From Amycolatopsis vancoresmycina (lineage in GTDB: Bacteria; Actinomycetota; Actinomycetes; Mycobacteriales; Pseudonocardiaceae): DNA of 64,000 nt. Shown one piece after another: positions 41,969-50,604 of this stretch (position 1 is its first letter; every line of letters starts with the position of its first letter). The notes under the pieces were generated by a model. The model was not told where the DNA came from and did no database searches. It worked only from the letters and a program-made list of their open reading frames with translations. The stretch lies in NCBI RefSeq assembly GCF_000716785.1, contig NZ_JNYY01000001.1, positions 434,001-498,000 of the forward strand. The letters are read 5' to 3'. The translations under genes were made by a program, and so were the position numbers.

Positions 41969-43098
41969 CCGGGCGGCGCATCCACTTCAACACCGCGGGC
42001 GCGGGGATCCCGGCCCCCGCGGTGCCGCGCGTGATGGCCGCCTACCTCGCGCTGGAAGCCGAGGTGGGCCCCTACGAGGCCGAGGCGCTCCACGAAACCG
42101 AGCTGACGAGCACGGTGTACGCGCGGCTCGCGGAACTGGTCGGCGCGCGGCCGGCGGAGATCGCGCTGTTCGGCAGCGCGACGGACGCGTGGTGCCGGGT
42201 GGTGAACCGGCTGCCCGTGCCGCCCGGCAGCCGGATCTGGCTGACGCCCTACGAATACGCCGGCAACCTGATCGCCCTGCAGCTGCTGGCCCGCCGCCGC
42301 GGCTGCACGCTGGAGGTCGTCCCGCTCGGCCCGGACGGCGAGCTCGACCTGGACTGGATGCGCACCCGCCTCGACGACCGGGTCGCGCTCGTCTCGGTCG
42401 TGCACATGCCTTCGGGCGCGGGGGTGCTGCTGCCGGTCGAGCGGATCGGCGCGGTGCTGGCGGGCTCGGCGGCGGTCTACGTGGTGGACGCCTGTCAGAC
42501 GGTCGGGCAGCGCCCGGTCGACGTCTCGGCGATCGGCTGCCACGTGCTGACGGCGGCCGGCCGCAAGTTCCTGCGCGGGCCGCGGGGGAGCGGCTTCGCC
42601 TACGTCCGGCCGGATCTGCGGGACCGGCTGGAGCCCGGGTTCGCCGACCTGCACGCCGCCGACGTGGAGTCCCTGCACCGGTTCCGGCTGACGGACCCGA
42701 CGGCGGCCCGGCTGGAGACGGCCGAGCGCAGCAACGCGGTGACCCTGGGCCTGCTCGCGGCGGCCGAGCACGCGCTGAGCCACCCGGGCGGTCCGGCGCC
42801 CGAGGTGATCGACGCCCTGCACGACGTGGTGAACGCGGCTCCGGGCGCCCGGGTGCTGGGGCCGCCGCGCAGCCGCACGCCGATCGTTTCGTTCCGGCAC
42901 GAACGCGTGCCGGCCGACCGGATCCGCGCGGTGCTCGCCGAGGACGGCGTGACCGGCTGGGTCGCGCTGGGCTCGCACACCCCGCTGTACCTGGCGGCCG
43001 CCGGGGTGGACCGGTTCGTGCGGATGTCGGCCCACCACCACAACACCGTCGGTGACGTCGAGGTGTTCGCCCGGGCGTTGCGCCGGGCGGTGGACTGA
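41965..43098 (+). CDS. Aminotransferase class V-fold PLP enzyme
   Basis: 377 residues. RIHFNTAGAGIPAPAV at the start and VVDACQTVGQRPVDV with PLP Lys201 in AAGRKFLRGPRGSGF match the SufS/isopenicillin N epimerase-like branch. The end SAHHHNTVGDVEVFARAL is typical. Possible reactions include desulfuration, epimerisation or C-S/C-C lyase chemistry; the sequence does not decide. Last gene with clear biosynthetic character, so I place the right border of the cluster at its end. Confidence 0.87.
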   Translation: MTGRRIHFNTAGAGIPAPAVPRVMAAYLALEAEVGPYEAEALHETELTSTVYARLAELVGARPAEIALFGSATDAWCRVVNRLPVPPGSRIWLTPYEYAGNLIALQLLARRRGCTLEVVPLGPDGELDLDWMRTRLDDRVALVSVVHMPSGAGVLLPVERIGAVLAGSAAVYVVDACQTVGQRPVDVSAIGCHVLTAAGRKFLRGPRGSGFAYVRPDLRDRLEPGFADLHAADVESLHRFRLTDPTAARLETAERSNAVTLGLLAAAEHALSHPGGPAPEVIDALHDVVNAAPGARVLGPPRSRTPIVSFRHERVPADRIRAVLAEDGVTGWVALGSHTPLYLAAAGVDRFVRMSAHHHNTVGDVEVFARALRRAVD

Positions 43099-43494
43099 CC
43101 GCGCCGCTGGGGCCGGCTGCCGCTCGGGCTGGAAAGGCTGCCCCCGCGGGCATTGACGGCGCACCGGCCGCCTTGGTAGCCGAGCTCACCGCGCCATAGC
43201 CCACTTGTGCCCCCGGGTTGGCCCGGCCGGAGCAATCGGCCGCGGTAAGTTTCACGTTTCTTTCCCGGCGTGCAGGCGGAAAAGAATCATGAATGTTCCG
43301 GGTGTCCATTCACCTTGACGGCACTTCGGGAGCACGGAACACTGTGTGACGGCCCCGAGCTGCCGCCACTTTTGCGGGGTTGCCGGATCGCCGATCATGG
43401 GGGATCGGAAAACCGATCACATTCAGCGCACTGCACAGTGCACCCATTTTCGCGATACCGGCTTTGGCGTGCATTCATCCGGAGGAGGAAACAT
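43099..43494. other. Gap between the biosynthetic cluster and the protease gene
   Basis: About 396 bp with lower GC than the surroundings. I find no gene with a plausible start. It must hold the promoter of the secreted protease. There is no phased TTGCCA array here (a lone GTTGCC at about 43380 only), which supports placing the cluster border to its left. Confidence 0.4.
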
Positions 43495-44472
43495 ATGGGA
43501 ATCCGTGCTTTGCGGCTGAAAACGCTGCTGGCTTCGGCCGGTCTGGTGGCCGGCGCCGTGCTGGTCGCCGCGCCGGTCGCGTCCGCCGCGCCGGCGGACG
43601 GCGTCGTGCAGTCCCCGCAGGCCGACCGGTTCACCCAGGAGCAGGCGGGCAAGTTCTGGACGGCGGAGCGGCTGCGCAGCGCCAGACCCGTCGCCCAGGA
43701 CGCCCCCAAGGTGGCGGCCCAGCCCCGGTCGGCGTCGCCGGTGCTGACCCCGGGCGGTGACCAGTTCGGCAACGCGCAGCTGGCCCGGCCGTACACCTCG
43801 GACTTCAAGACGCGGGTGACCGGGAAGATCTTCTTCCTCAACCCGCGCGACGGCCTGACCTACGTCTGCTCCGGCTCGGTGATCAACTCGACCGGCAAGA
43901 GCGTGGTCGCGACCGCGGCGCACTGCGTGTTCCAGGGCGGTGCCGGCCAGTCGATCTGGAGCCAGAACCTCATCTTCATCCCCTCCTACGACAACAACAG
44001 CCGCCCGCTGGGCACCTGGAACGCGGCGACGTTCTGGATCCCGACGACGTACTTCAACCACGGCAACGACGGCTTCACCCACGAAGACGACGTGGCCACC
44101 GTGGCCATCGCCGCGCAGGGCGCCAACAAGATCACCAACGTGGTCGGCGGCCTCGGCTGGGTGTCGAACAACTCCGGCGTGATCAACGGCTGGGACACCC
44201 ACGGTTACCCGCAGGAGATGTACGGCGGCCAGAACCAGCTGCACTGCATCGGCAACGGCCGCGATGCCGGTGGCTTCAACGGCGACACCTACCTGTTCAC
44301 CAACAACTGCGTCGCCTTCGGTGGCTGGAGCGGCGGCCCGGTCATCAACGGCAGCAACCAGCTGCTCGCGGTGACGTCCGGCAGCGACCGGTCCACGAAC
44401 TCGTTCTACGCGCGCGCCGCGTCGAACACGTGGATCCCGGTGCTCAACGCGGCACAGGCGGCCGGTTTCTGA
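43495..44472 (+). CDS. Secreted trypsin-like serine protease (S1 fold)
   Basis: 325 residues. Sec signal peptide of about 32 residues (LRLKTLLASAGLVAGAVLV, cleavage near ASA-APA) and a propeptide-like stretch. Triad: His143 in ATAAHCV, Asp199 in HEDDVATVAI, Ser279 in GGWSGGPV. Resembles glutamyl endopeptidase/V8-like actinomycete proteases. ATG 43495 is preceded by GGAGGAGG. Cleaves proteins outside the cell; not obviously linked to the cluster. Confidence 0.9.
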   Translation: MGIRALRLKTLLASAGLVAGAVLVAAPVASAAPADGVVQSPQADRFTQEQAGKFWTAERLRSARPVAQDAPKVAAQPRSASPVLTPGGDQFGNAQLARPYTSDFKTRVTGKIFFLNPRDGLTYVCSGSVINSTGKSVVATAAHCVFQGGAGQSIWSQNLIFIPSYDNNSRPLGTWNAATFWIPTTYFNHGNDGFTHEDDVATVAIAAQGANKITNVVGGLGWVSNNSGVINGWDTHGYPQEMYGGQNQLHCIGNGRDAGGFNGDTYLFTNNCVAFGGWSGGPVINGSNQLLAVTSGSDRSTNSFYARAASNTWIPVLNAAQAAGF

Positions 44473-44489
44473 CCAGGATTCGACCCATT

Positions 44490-44519
44490 GCGCCCGCCGG
44501 CGGCCACTCCGGCGGGCGC
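44490..44519. terminator. Terminator hairpin after the protease gene
   Basis: An 11-bp perfect stem (44490-44500 with 44509-44519, arm GCGCCCGCCGG), 8-nt loop, followed by a short GCCGTTTT. Good match to an intrinsic terminator. Confidence 0.78.
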
Positions 44520-44701
44520 GCCGTTTTCCCCGTCCCTTCGAGATCAATTTCCCATTGCGACACCCGGGTGATTCGCCATTCCGGTGGTCGGGAACAAGCG
44601 TCGATGGCGTGTAACGTACCGCGCGGTCGAAAAGCGCCGACGACAACTGGGGCATTGTGCGGTCCGGCAATGGGAAACGATCTCGGCGGAGGGGTTCTGA
44701 C

Positions 44702-47700
44702 ATGCGTCGCGAACAGAAGGCGATGACGGCCGTCGTGGTGGCCGCGCTGGTCGTGGTCCCGCCGCCGGCCGCGGCCGCACCGGCCGCACCGGCCGCGGCG
44801 CCCGTGGCGGCCGGGAACACGGTCACGTTGCTCACCGGCGACCGCGTGCGCGTGCTGCGGGATTCCCGCGGCGGCGAGGCGGTCGTGGTCGAACCGGGGC
44901 CGGGCCGCGAGCGGATCGGCTTCTTCCGCGAAACCCGCACCGGCACGAAGACCGGGGACGTCTCCGTGGTGCCTTCGGACGCGCTGCCGCTGGTGGCCGC
45001 CGGCCGGCTGGACCCGCGGCTGTTCGACGTTTCGGAGCTGCTGCGGCAGCACCTCGCCGACTCCGCGCCCGCCCTCCCGCTGATCGTGACCCGACCGGCT
45101 TCCGCGGCCGCGCCGGAGCCGCCCGCCGCCACGAAGGTCCGCGACCTGCCGAGCGTGCACGGCACCGCGCTGCGCCAGGACCGGCGCCGCGGCCCGGAGT
45201 TCTGGGCCTGGCTCACCGCCGGAACCGGCTCGTCGCTGCGGGCCGGGGTCGACCGCGTGTGGCTGGACGGCCTGGCCGAACCCGCCCTCGACGTCAGCGT
45301 CCCGCAGATCGGCGGCCCGGTGGCCTGGGAGGCCGGCTACACCGGCCGCGGCGTGACGGTCGGGCTGCTCGACACCGGCGTGCGCGCCGACCACCCCGAC
45401 CTGGCGGGCAAGGTCCTGGCGGCGAAGGACTTCACCGGCACCCGGCCCGACGCGAGCGACGACCTCGGGCACGGCACGCACGTCGCCGGCATCATCGCCG
45501 GCACGGGCGCCGCGTCCGGCGGCCGCTACCGCGGGGTGGCGCCGGACGCGCAGCTGATCAGCGGCAAGGTCTGCGTCGCCGCCGGCTGCCCGGAGTCCGC
45601 GGTGATCGCCGGGCTGGAGTGGATCGCGCCGAAGGTGCGCGTGGTGAACCTGAGCCTCGGCGGCGACGCGTCCGACGGCACCGATCCGGTGTCCCAGGCG
45701 GTCGACGCGCTCAGCGACCGCTACGGCACGCTGTTCGTCGCCCCGGCGGGCAACGACCGTTCGAACGACCTGCCCGAACCCGGGCCGGTGGTCGCGCCCG
45801 CGGCGGCGGACGCGGCGCTGGCCGTCGGCAGCGTGTCCGCCCAGGACACCACCAGCGCGTTCTCCAACCGCGGCTTCCGGCTGGGCGACCACGCGGTGAA
45901 GCCCGACATCGCCGCCCCGGGCGAGGGGATCGTTTCGGCGCGGGCCGCGGGCACCCGCGACGGCGACACCGCACCGGTCGGCGACAGCTACGCCCGGCTG
46001 TCCGGCACGTCGATGGCGGCACCGCACGTCGCCGGCTCGGCGGCGCTGGTGCTGCAGCGGCACCCGGACTGGCTCGCCGGCCGGCTCAAGGCCGCGCTGA
46101 CGAGCACCGCGAAGCCCACCGCCGCCGTCGCCGAGCAGGGCGCCGGCCGGGTCGACGCGGGCCGCGCGGTGACCCAGCAGGTCACCGCCACCACCGGCAG
46201 CCTCGGCTACGGCTTCCTGGCCTGGCCCCACACCCAGGCCGTGACGAAGACCGTGACCTACCGCAACGACGGCGACGCCGCCGTCACGCTGGCGCTCGCC
46301 ACCACCGCCACCGGACCGGACGGCGCGCCGGCGCAGCTGTTCACGCCGACGGCGGCGTCGGTGGTCGTCGCCGCGCACGGCAGCGCCGACGTCGGCGTCA
46401 CCCTCCGGACGGGCGCGGCCGGTGCCGGGCAGTACGGCGGCCGGTTGACCGCGACGGCACCCGGTATCACCGTGCAGACCGCGCTGGGTGCGGTGCTCGA
46501 GGGCGAGAGCTACCCGGTGTCCGTGCGGATGATCGGCCGGGACGGGAAGTTCACCGCGGGGGTCGCCACCCTGGTCGACACCGCGACCGGCGCCGCGTTC
46601 GGCGTCCGCCCGTTCGGCGCGGACGGCACGGCCGTGGCGCGGGTGCCCAAGGGCACCTACGACCTCAACGCGTTCGACGTGTCCGGCGACCCCACCGGCC
46701 AGACCCGGCCGGCCGCGGTGACCGCGTTCTCGCGGCCGGGGCAGCCCATCATCGGCGACGTCTCGATCACCCTGGACGCCCGCGCGGGCAAACCGGTGCG
46801 CGCGGTGGTCGACCGCCCGGACGCCCGGCTGCAGGGCGGCGAACTCGGCCTGGTCTCGGGCAACCCGGCCGGAACGCGCACCAGCACACTGGCCTGGACC
46901 GTCCAACCGGGCAACGAGCTCTACGCGGTCGGCTCGGACCGCCAGATCACCGACCACACGTACGCCATGTACTTCCGGGCCACGCTGGCCGCCCGGCCAC
47001 CCGGGACGGACCCGGACGGCTACGTCTACCAGCTGGCCCTGCTGGAGCGCGGCCGCGTTCCGGCCGACCCGGTGTTCCGGGTGCGCGACCGCGACCTCGC
47101 GGTGGTCGACGCCCGCTACCACACGCAGGGCGCCCCGGCGCAGAGCCTGCGCCTGGACGACGTCACCTTCGGTTTCCCGGGCGCCGACAGCGGAACCTAC
47201 GAGATCGTGCCGCAGGCGCTGCCGAGCCGGCGCACCGAGTACTACACGACCGGGCTGCGCTGGCAGCACATCGTGGCGGTGTACCCGGATCCGCTGACCG
47301 ACGCGGAAAACAACTACTCGTACCGGACCTACCGGCCCGGCCCGCAGCGCGCGGGGTGGAACCGGGCCCCGGTCGGGCCCGCCTTCGGGGAACCGCAGGA
47401 CGGCTGGGGCGTGCTCCGCGCCGGCAACCAGCTGGTGTACGCGATCCCGCTGGTGTCGGGCAGCGACCCGGCGCAGTACACCTCGCCGCCGGGCGGCCTC
47501 ACCGGCACCGCGACGCTGTCGCGGGACGGCGTCCCGCTCGGCACCACCGAAAACCCGGCCGTCGGCGCGTTCGCCATCCCGGACGGCGCGGGCACCTACA
47601 CACTGCACGCGGCCGGCACGCGCAGTGTGCCGTGGTCGGTGGTGGGCACGAAGGTGGACGTCGTCTGGACCTTCCACGAGCCGGGCTCGGCGGCGCCGGC

Positions 47701-48025
47701 CGTGCCGTTGCCGCTGCTGGTCGTGCGGGCCGAGGGGGCGGTCGACGACCAGAGCCGGGCCCCGGCGGGCCGTCCGTTCGTCCTCGCGCTGACCGCGCAG
47801 CGCCAGCCGGGCGCGGGCGAGTTCCGGCTGGCGGAGCTGCGGGTCGAGACGTCCGCCGACGACGGCGTGACGTGGACGGCGGCTCCCACCGCGCGGATCG
47901 GGAACGGCGGCCTCGCCGTGGTGCGCAACCCCACGGGGTTCGTGTCGCTGCGCATCTCCGCCCGTGACACGGAAGGCAACACGCTCACCCAGACCGTGCT
48001 CAGGGCGTACCAGACCACGCCGTGA
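44702..48025 (+). CDS. Secreted subtilisin-like (S8) protease with long C-terminal region
   Basis: 1107 residues. Signal peptide (VVVAALVVVPPPAAAAP), N-terminal propeptide, then the S8 domain with Asp224 (LLDTGVRADHPD), His257 (GHGTHVAG) and Ser437 (GTSMAAPHVAG). About 600 further residues contain beta-sandwich-like segments (VTKTVTYRNDGDAAVTL) and an Ala/Pro-rich end, as in large Streptomyces S8 proteases. ATG 44702 follows GGAGGGG. Its 3' end overlaps the convergent membrane protein gene by 26 bp. Confidence 0.9.
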   Translation: MRREQKAMTAVVVAALVVVPPPAAAAPAAPAAAPVAAGNTVTLLTGDRVRVLRDSRGGEAVVVEPGPGRERIGFFRETRTGTKTGDVSVVPSDALPLVAAGRLDPRLFDVSELLRQHLADSAPALPLIVTRPASAAAPEPPAATKVRDLPSVHGTALRQDRRRGPEFWAWLTAGTGSSLRAGVDRVWLDGLAEPALDVSVPQIGGPVAWEAGYTGRGVTVGLLDTGVRADHPDLAGKVLAAKDFTGTRPDASDDLGHGTHVAGIIAGTGAASGGRYRGVAPDAQLISGKVCVAAGCPESAVIAGLEWIAPKVRVVNLSLGGDASDGTDPVSQAVDALSDRYGTLFVAPAGNDRSNDLPEPGPVVAPAAADAALAVGSVSAQDTTSAFSNRGFRLGDHAVKPDIAAPGEGIVSARAAGTRDGDTAPVGDSYARLSGTSMAAPHVAGSAALVLQRHPDWLAGRLKAALTSTAKPTAAVAEQGAGRVDAGRAVTQQVTATTGSLGYGFLAWPHTQAVTKTVTYRNDGDAAVTLALATTATGPDGAPAQLFTPTAASVVVAAHGSADVGVTLRTGAAGAGQYGGRLTATAPGITVQTALGAVLEGESYPVSVRMIGRDGKFTAGVATLVDTATGAAFGVRPFGADGTAVARVPKGTYDLNAFDVSGDPTGQTRPAAVTAFSRPGQPIIGDVSITLDARAGKPVRAVVDRPDARLQGGELGLVSGNPAGTRTSTLAWTVQPGNELYAVGSDRQITDHTYAMYFRATLAARPPGTDPDGYVYQLALLERGRVPADPVFRVRDRDLAVVDARYHTQGAPAQSLRLDDVTFGFPGADSGTYEIVPQALPSRRTEYYTTGLRWQHIVAVYPDPLTDAENNYSYRTYRPGPQRAGWNRAPVGPAFGEPQDGWGVLRAGNQLVYAIPLVSGSDPAQYTSPPGGLTGTATLSRDGVPLGTTENPAVGAFAIPDGAGTYTLHAAGTRSVPWSVVGTKVDVVWTFHEPGSAAPAVPLPLLVVRAEGAVDDQSRAPAGRPFVLALTAQRQPGAGEFRLAELRVETSADDGVTWTAAPTARIGNGGLAVVRNPTGFVSLRISARDTEGNTLTQTVLRAYQTTP

Positions 48026-48563
48026 CGGCGATCGCGGCGAGCGGGACGACAAAGGCGGCCCCGGTCAGGACTTTCAGCGTCCGGCCGTGGGCTCGCCATT
48101 CGACGTCCCAGCCGTTTTCGCTGTCGTAGCGCAGGTTCGCCGTGGTCATCAGCGCCCGGCCGATCCCGAAGCCGGCGCCCGCGCACAGCGCGGCGGGCAC
48201 GGACGCGGTGAGGGCCACCGCGACCGCGGCGGCGTACGGCAGGCCGCTGGGCAGGTAGGTGCGGGCGCCGGTGCCCATCTCGAACCCGAACTGCAGCGGC
48301 CCGAGGTGGCGGCCGAGCCGGAACACGGTGTCCGGCACGAGCCGCCGGTTCTCCGGCAGCCGGAACGACCACGCGCCCGTTTCCCGCAGCAGCACGGCAC
48401 CCAGCGCCACGGCCACCAGTGCCCAGCGGGCCACCGGCGGGAGCGGGGCGCGCAGCAGCGAACCGGCCACGAGCAGGACGGCCGCGGTCAGGACGCCGCC
48501 GCCGAGGAGCCCGGCGCAGAACGCCAGTACCGGAGTGCCTCGCCAGACCGGCGAGCTCAGCAC
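48000..48563 (-). CDS. Four-helix membrane protein of the MauE/MauD-like operon
   Basis: 187 residues with hydrophobic stretches at about 11-35, 43-60, 105-132 and 165-182 and a soluble loop (RLGRHLGPLQFGFEMGTG). I do not recognise a family. The GTG start has a weak ribosome-binding site and follows the small membrane protein gene by 18 bp. Being the last gene of the operon 50470-48000, it may serve the exported six-cysteine protein, for example in assembly, but this is inferred from position only. Confidence 0.65.
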   Translation of the reverse strand: MLSSPVWRGTPVLAFCAGLLGGGVLTAAVLLVAGSLLRAPLPPVARWALVAVALGAVLLRETGAWSFRLPENRRLVPDTVFRLGRHLGPLQFGFEMGTGARTYLPSGLPYAAAVAVALTASVPAALCAGAGFGIGRALMTTANLRYDSENGWDVEWRAHGRTLKVLTGAAFVVPLAAIAVTAWSGTP

Positions 48564-48581
48564 GAAGGCCGAGTTCCGGCT

Positions 48582-48743
48582 TCAACTGGAGCCGCTGGTG
48601 GCGAACCCGGCGGCCGCGCACATCACCAGCCACGCGCTGGGCACCAGCCAGGGGACGAGCGCGCTCGCCGCACCGGCGGCGAGCAGGAGTCCGGCGGCGA
48701 TGGTCAGCGGGTGCCACCGGCGCCGCGAGGGTGCGTGCGTCAA
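48582..48743 (-). CDS. Small membrane protein (53 aa)
   Basis: Begins at TTG 48743, overlapping the stop of the upstream gene (TTGA). Basic N-terminus (THAPSRRRWHP) followed by two short hydrophobic segments separated by a Pro (ALVPWLVPSAW). Translation coupling and the membrane pattern support a real gene; no family recognised. It could be a companion subunit of the following four-helix protein. Confidence 0.5.
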   Translation of the reverse strand: MTHAPSRRRWHPLTIAAGLLLAAGAASALVPWLVPSAWLVMCAAAGFATSGSS

Positions 48744-49306
48744 AGGGCGGCCCGGCAGATCGTCAGGTACGTCTGGCCGGTGTACCCGCCGCCCCAGAAG
48801 GTGGAGAAGCCGTCGGAGCAGCGGTAGACCTTCTGGTCCGGCGTCGTCCACCGCCAGGCGTTCTTGCCGACGAACTGGCCGCACGTGTTGGACACCGGCT
48901 GGTGGTCGACCTGGATGCCGTTTTCGTTGTAGGTGCCGTACTTGTGCCAGCCCGCTTCGCAGTAGGTGCTGCCCCGCCAGAAGCCGCCGAAGCAGGCGGC
49001 GTAGGCGTTGACGTAGGCGCCGCTGGTGTCGGGCAACTCCGGGTAGCCGGTGGGGTAGGCGTCCCGGCAGTCGTTGCGGTCGTAGCCCGGCATGCCGTAC
49101 GGGCTGAACTCGGCGTTCGCCCGCCGGGTGCGGGACAGCCCGGTCCAGTCCAGTGCGGTGGCGCCGATCGTCAGCGCCCCCAGCGCCACCGCGCGCAGGA
49201 ACGCCCGCCGGGTGCCGCCTGCCTTCAGCTTCCGGCCCGCGCGGGTGCCCGCGGCGCCGGGCGCCGGCCGGTCAAGGTCGGGAATGCGCGCCGACTCCAG
49301 CGTCAC
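48740..49306 (-). CDS. Tat-exported six-cysteine protein, MauA-like candidate
   Basis: 188 residues. Twin-arginine signal (TRRAFLRAVALGALTIG) with export near ANA. The mature part has six Cys (NDC, AAC, TYC, NTC, YRC, TIC) and several Trp (GFWRG, AGWHKYG, AWRWTTPD, TFWGGG), ending TYLTICRAAL. Small size, Tat export, disulfide richness and association with MauD- and MauE-like genes recall the methylamine dehydrogenase light chain, which carries a Trp-derived cofactor. MauA usually has more cysteines and a heavy chain partner, not seen here. GTG 49306 follows AGGAGG. Confidence 0.65.
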   Translation of the reverse strand: MTLESARIPDLDRPAPGAAGTRAGRKLKAGGTRRAFLRAVALGALTIGATALDWTGLSRTRRANAEFSPYGMPGYDRNDCRDAYPTGYPELPDTSGAYVNAYAACFGGFWRGSTYCEAGWHKYGTYNENGIQVDHQPVSNTCGQFVGKNAWRWTTPDQKVYRCSDGFSTFWGGGYTGQTYLTICRAAL

Positions 49307-49793
49307 CGGGATCGCCTCCTGCCGTCGGGCCGGCCCAGCCGGCCAGTGTGGTGTCCACTTCGGCCGCCCGCACGGGAAGCACCATCCGGCGGACGCGGCC
49401 GCTTTCGTCGAGCAGCATCAGCACCGGCGGCGAGAGGTGGGAGACCGAACGCCACGCTTCGCCGTCGCTGATCACCGGCAGCCCGTGGGCGAGGGACGTC
49501 CACGTGGCCGGCGGTTCGTGGGTCAGCAGCGTGGCCTCCGCGCCGAGCCGGGCCAGCCGCTCGGCGACGGCCAGGCACAGCGGGCAGCCGGAATCGACCG
49601 CGGCGACGATCCGGCTGCCGCCGGCGAACCGCGGGCCGAGAACCAGATCCGGGGGCACGGCGGCGAACCCGTCCGTGGTCCGGGCGACCGTCGCGCGCAG
49701 CAGCCGGACCTCGCGCAGGACGGCCGCCAGGCCGAAGAACAGCAGGACGATCGCCGCCCAGGTGATGGTGGTGAACGCGAGCGACGGGGTCAT
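49272..49793 (-). CDS. MauD-like membrane-anchored thioredoxin-fold protein
   Basis: 173 residues. One N-terminal membrane helix (TITWAAIVLLFFGLAAVL), then a thioredoxin-like domain with the redox pair CPLC in DSGCPLCLAVAERL and SPPVLMLLDESGRV with the expected cis-Pro. MauD assists disulfide formation in the methylamine dehydrogenase light chain. ATG 49793 overlaps the stop of the upstream gene and its end overlaps the next by 35 bp. Its likely client is the Tat-exported protein next door. Confidence 0.8.
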   Translation of the reverse strand: MTPSLAFTTITWAAIVLLFFGLAAVLREVRLLRATVARTTDGFAAVPPDLVLGPRFAGGSRIVAAVDSGCPLCLAVAERLARLGAEATLLTHEPPATWTSLAHGLPVISDGEAWRSVSHLSPPVLMLLDESGRVRRMVLPVRAAEVDTTLAGWAGPTAGGDPGDAGVGAHSRP

Positions 49794-50470
49794 CCCCGGT
49801 CCCAGGCGATGCCGATGTCGTCGAGCCAGTCGAGCCGTTCCCGCTCGGTTTTCGCCGGTGTGTCCGCGAGGTGCACCTCGGCCACGCCCGCCGGGCACCC
49901 GAGGACGTACGAACGCGCGTACCCGGCCTTCCAGACCTCGCCGTGTTTCGTGGGTGCGCCGGCGTGGCGGGGGAGCAGGGCCGAGGCGTGCCGCGGGGCG
50001 GGGATCGAGAGCGAGCCGTGGTCGCGCACCACGACGACGAGGTGTTCGTTGGCCGAGTCGAGCAGGGTCGCGGCGCGGGGGACGACGGTCATGCCGTCGA
50101 CGTGGTCTTCGATCCGCAGCGAGCCGAACAGGGCCAGGACGCGTTCGCGGTGCGGGGCCGGGCCGGCGTACACGGTCATCAGCTCGTGGTAAGCCCCGAT
50201 GAGGGTGGCGAGCGACGTCTGCCCGTCGTCGGCTTCGGCGACGACGACCTCGCGGCCGTGCACGACCAGCCGGTCGCGGGTCCGCGCCGGGGCGACGTGG
50301 GTGCAGGCGAAGTCGTGGTAGCCGCGCGGCCCGATCTGGAACCCCGTGCCGAACGAGCCGCCGACGAAGCGGACCCCGGCCACGACGTGCGAAACGGGAG
50401 CGGCGGCGGGCAGGTCCACGGTGACCCGGTCACCTCCGGGCGCCACCAGCCGCAATCTTCGGGTCGCCAT
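49790..50470 (-). CDS. Hypothetical protein heading the MauD-like operon
   Basis: 226 residues, no signal peptide or membrane helix, so cytoplasmic. Beta-rich start (RRLRLVAPGGDRVTVDLP), a central HDFACTHVAPARTRDRLVVHGREVVVAEADD, and a C-terminal stretch of charged helices. I do not recognise the family. ATG 50470 follows GGAGG. It is coupled to the MauD-like gene (ATGA) and divergent from the MauE-like gene across 134 bp. Confidence 0.75.
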   Translation of the reverse strand: MATRRLRLVAPGGDRVTVDLPAAAPVSHVVAGVRFVGGSFGTGFQIGPRGYHDFACTHVAPARTRDRLVVHGREVVVAEADDGQTSLATLIGAYHELMTVYAGPAPHRERVLALFGSLRIEDHVDGMTVVPRAATLLDSANEHLVVVVRDHGSLSIPAPRHASALLPRHAGAPTKHGEVWKAGYARSYVLGCPAGVAEVHLADTPAKTERERLDWLDDIGIAWDRG

Positions 50471-50604
50471 GAGACCTCCGTTTTCGCCGAATCCGCCCGG
50501 TGAGACTAGCCGACGGATTCGGCGGTCGCCACGATCGTTTCGGAACGGTTTCGGAGATTGGTCCGATCGGGGACGGTACTTTTGTCGGCGAATACATTGG
50601 GTGT

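Noticed and set aside
43270..43494. Upstream extension of the trypsin-like protease
   Set aside because: It would bury the signal peptide; ATG 43495 is preceded by GGAGGAGG.
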